In this document: positions 63,661 to 64,000 of the stretch, in pieces
Numbering within the stretch: position 1 is the stretch's first letter
Layout: every line of letters begins with the position of its first letter
DNA from: Pseudomonas sp. Marseille-Q3773
GTDB taxonomy: Bacteria > Pseudomonadota > Gammaproteobacteria > Pseudomonadales > Pseudomonadaceae
DNA length: 64,000 nucleotides
Direction of reading: 5' to 3'
NCBI RefSeq assembly: GCF_916618955.1
Contig: NZ_OU745390.1
Span: 1,240,001 to 1,304,000, forward strand
Notes under the pieces: generated by a model
Databases searched by the model: none
What the model saw: only the letters and a program-made list of their open reading frames with translations
Told to the model about the DNA's origin: nothing
Translations under genes and position numbers: made by a program

Positions 63661-64000
63661 TCAGCGTGGCTGCGGGGCAACCCCCAGCAGCTGGTTGATG
63701 CGTTCGCCAAGGGACTGCAGGGTGAATGGCTTGGCCAGCAGTTCGGTGCGCCCGCCGAGCCGCACCATGGGTAGCGCGTCAGCAATGTCGTAACCGGTAA
63801 TCAGCAATACCGGGGCGTCTTTCATCAGCCCCTGATACACCGCGGCAAGCTGGTAACCATCGGTTCCCCCGGGCAGGTCGATGTCCGCGACCAGCAGGTC
63901 TGGTGGCGGGCTTCGGTGCATTGCCTCAAGGGCCTGGCGACCATCCTCCAGGGCTTGCACTTCATGGCCCAGTTCTGTCAGCACTTCGACGAGCACCAGG
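63661..64000 (-). CDS. Receiver-domain protein, C-terminal part (N terminus outside the window)
   Basis: About 113 residues are visible, ending GERINQLLGVAPQPR. They form most of a CheY-like receiver: LVEVLTELGHEVQALEDGRQ (alpha1-beta2), phosphoacceptor aspartate in DLLVADIDLPGG, VLLITGY (beta4) and the conserved lysine in LAKPFTLQSLG. The N-terminal acidic pair lies beyond position 64000, so this could be a single-domain regulator or the tail of another hybrid kinase. It is immediately upstream of, and in the same orientation as, the hybrid kinase gene. Confidence 0.85.
   Translation of the reverse strand, partial: LVLVEVLTELGHEVQALEDGRQALEAMHRSPPPDLLVADIDLPGGTDGYQLAAVYQGLMKDAPVLLITGYDIADALPMVRLGGRTELLAKPFTLQSLGERINQLLGVAPQPR

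Overview
The window is chromosomal DNA from a high-GC gammaproteobacterium, almost certainly a Pseudomonas of the P. putida group. This rests on uniform GC-rich codon use, REP-type palindromes carrying the GCTCC(C/T)ACAGG core that P. putida scatters between genes, and a gene order I recall (not checked by search) as close to P. putida KT2440 around PP_3546 to PP_3601. I see no rRNA, tRNA, CRISPR array, prophage or insertion sequence. Nearly all the sequence is ordinary metabolic, transport and regulatory genes. Two genes run off the ends: garD at position 1 and a response-regulator domain at position 64000.

Layout. 1-3052: galactarate/glucarate catabolism, all on the minus strand in the order kdgD, gudP-type transporter, garD, behind a FadR/GntR-like palindrome. 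3556-12627: a D-lysine catabolic cluster. On the minus strand lie an RpiR-type regulator, a four-part amino-acid ABC transporter, the FAD oxidase amaD and a PuuD-like hydrolase; dpkA and amaC diverge on the plus strand. 12875-14823: an SdaC-like permease and thiol peroxidase tpx. 15090-24086: the RND pump operon mdtABC-opmB, coupled by three ATGA overlaps. 24189-27458: an MHYT-GGDEF-EAL protein and two small DUF proteins. 27627-29264: phosphoglucomutase.

29352-33221 holds two divergent gene pairs: RidA plus flavin monooxygenase, and DUF1028 plus M20 deacetylase. They share an intergenic region with two repeated palindromic sites and look like an uncharacterised nitrogen-compound catabolic unit. 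This is the best candidate here for something undescribed. 33263-37059: an OprB porin and a membrane PQQ dehydrogenase (quinate dehydrogenase type). 37254-46496: small transport and regulation genes (cupin, two LysR, MFS, LysE, GlxA/AraC, AEC), two secreted proteins (CAP and SleB) and an orphan betaine-type binding protein. 46607-51298: a chemoreceptor behind a sigma-28-like promoter, an antiporter and an orphan FecR.

51476-57184: acyl-CoA dehydrogenase and acyl-CoA synthetase divergent from a soluble PAS histidine kinase and FixJ-type regulator, with an AT-rich array of inverted half-sites between them. 57418-60647: a marR-emrA-emrB efflux operon with a near-consensus sigma-70 promoter whose spacer contains a palindrome. 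60775-64000: an SDR oxidoreductase, a hybrid histidine kinase and the start-truncated receiver protein.

Functional assignments come from reading motifs and remembered family sequences. No database search was run, and substrate assignments are inferences unless stated otherwise.
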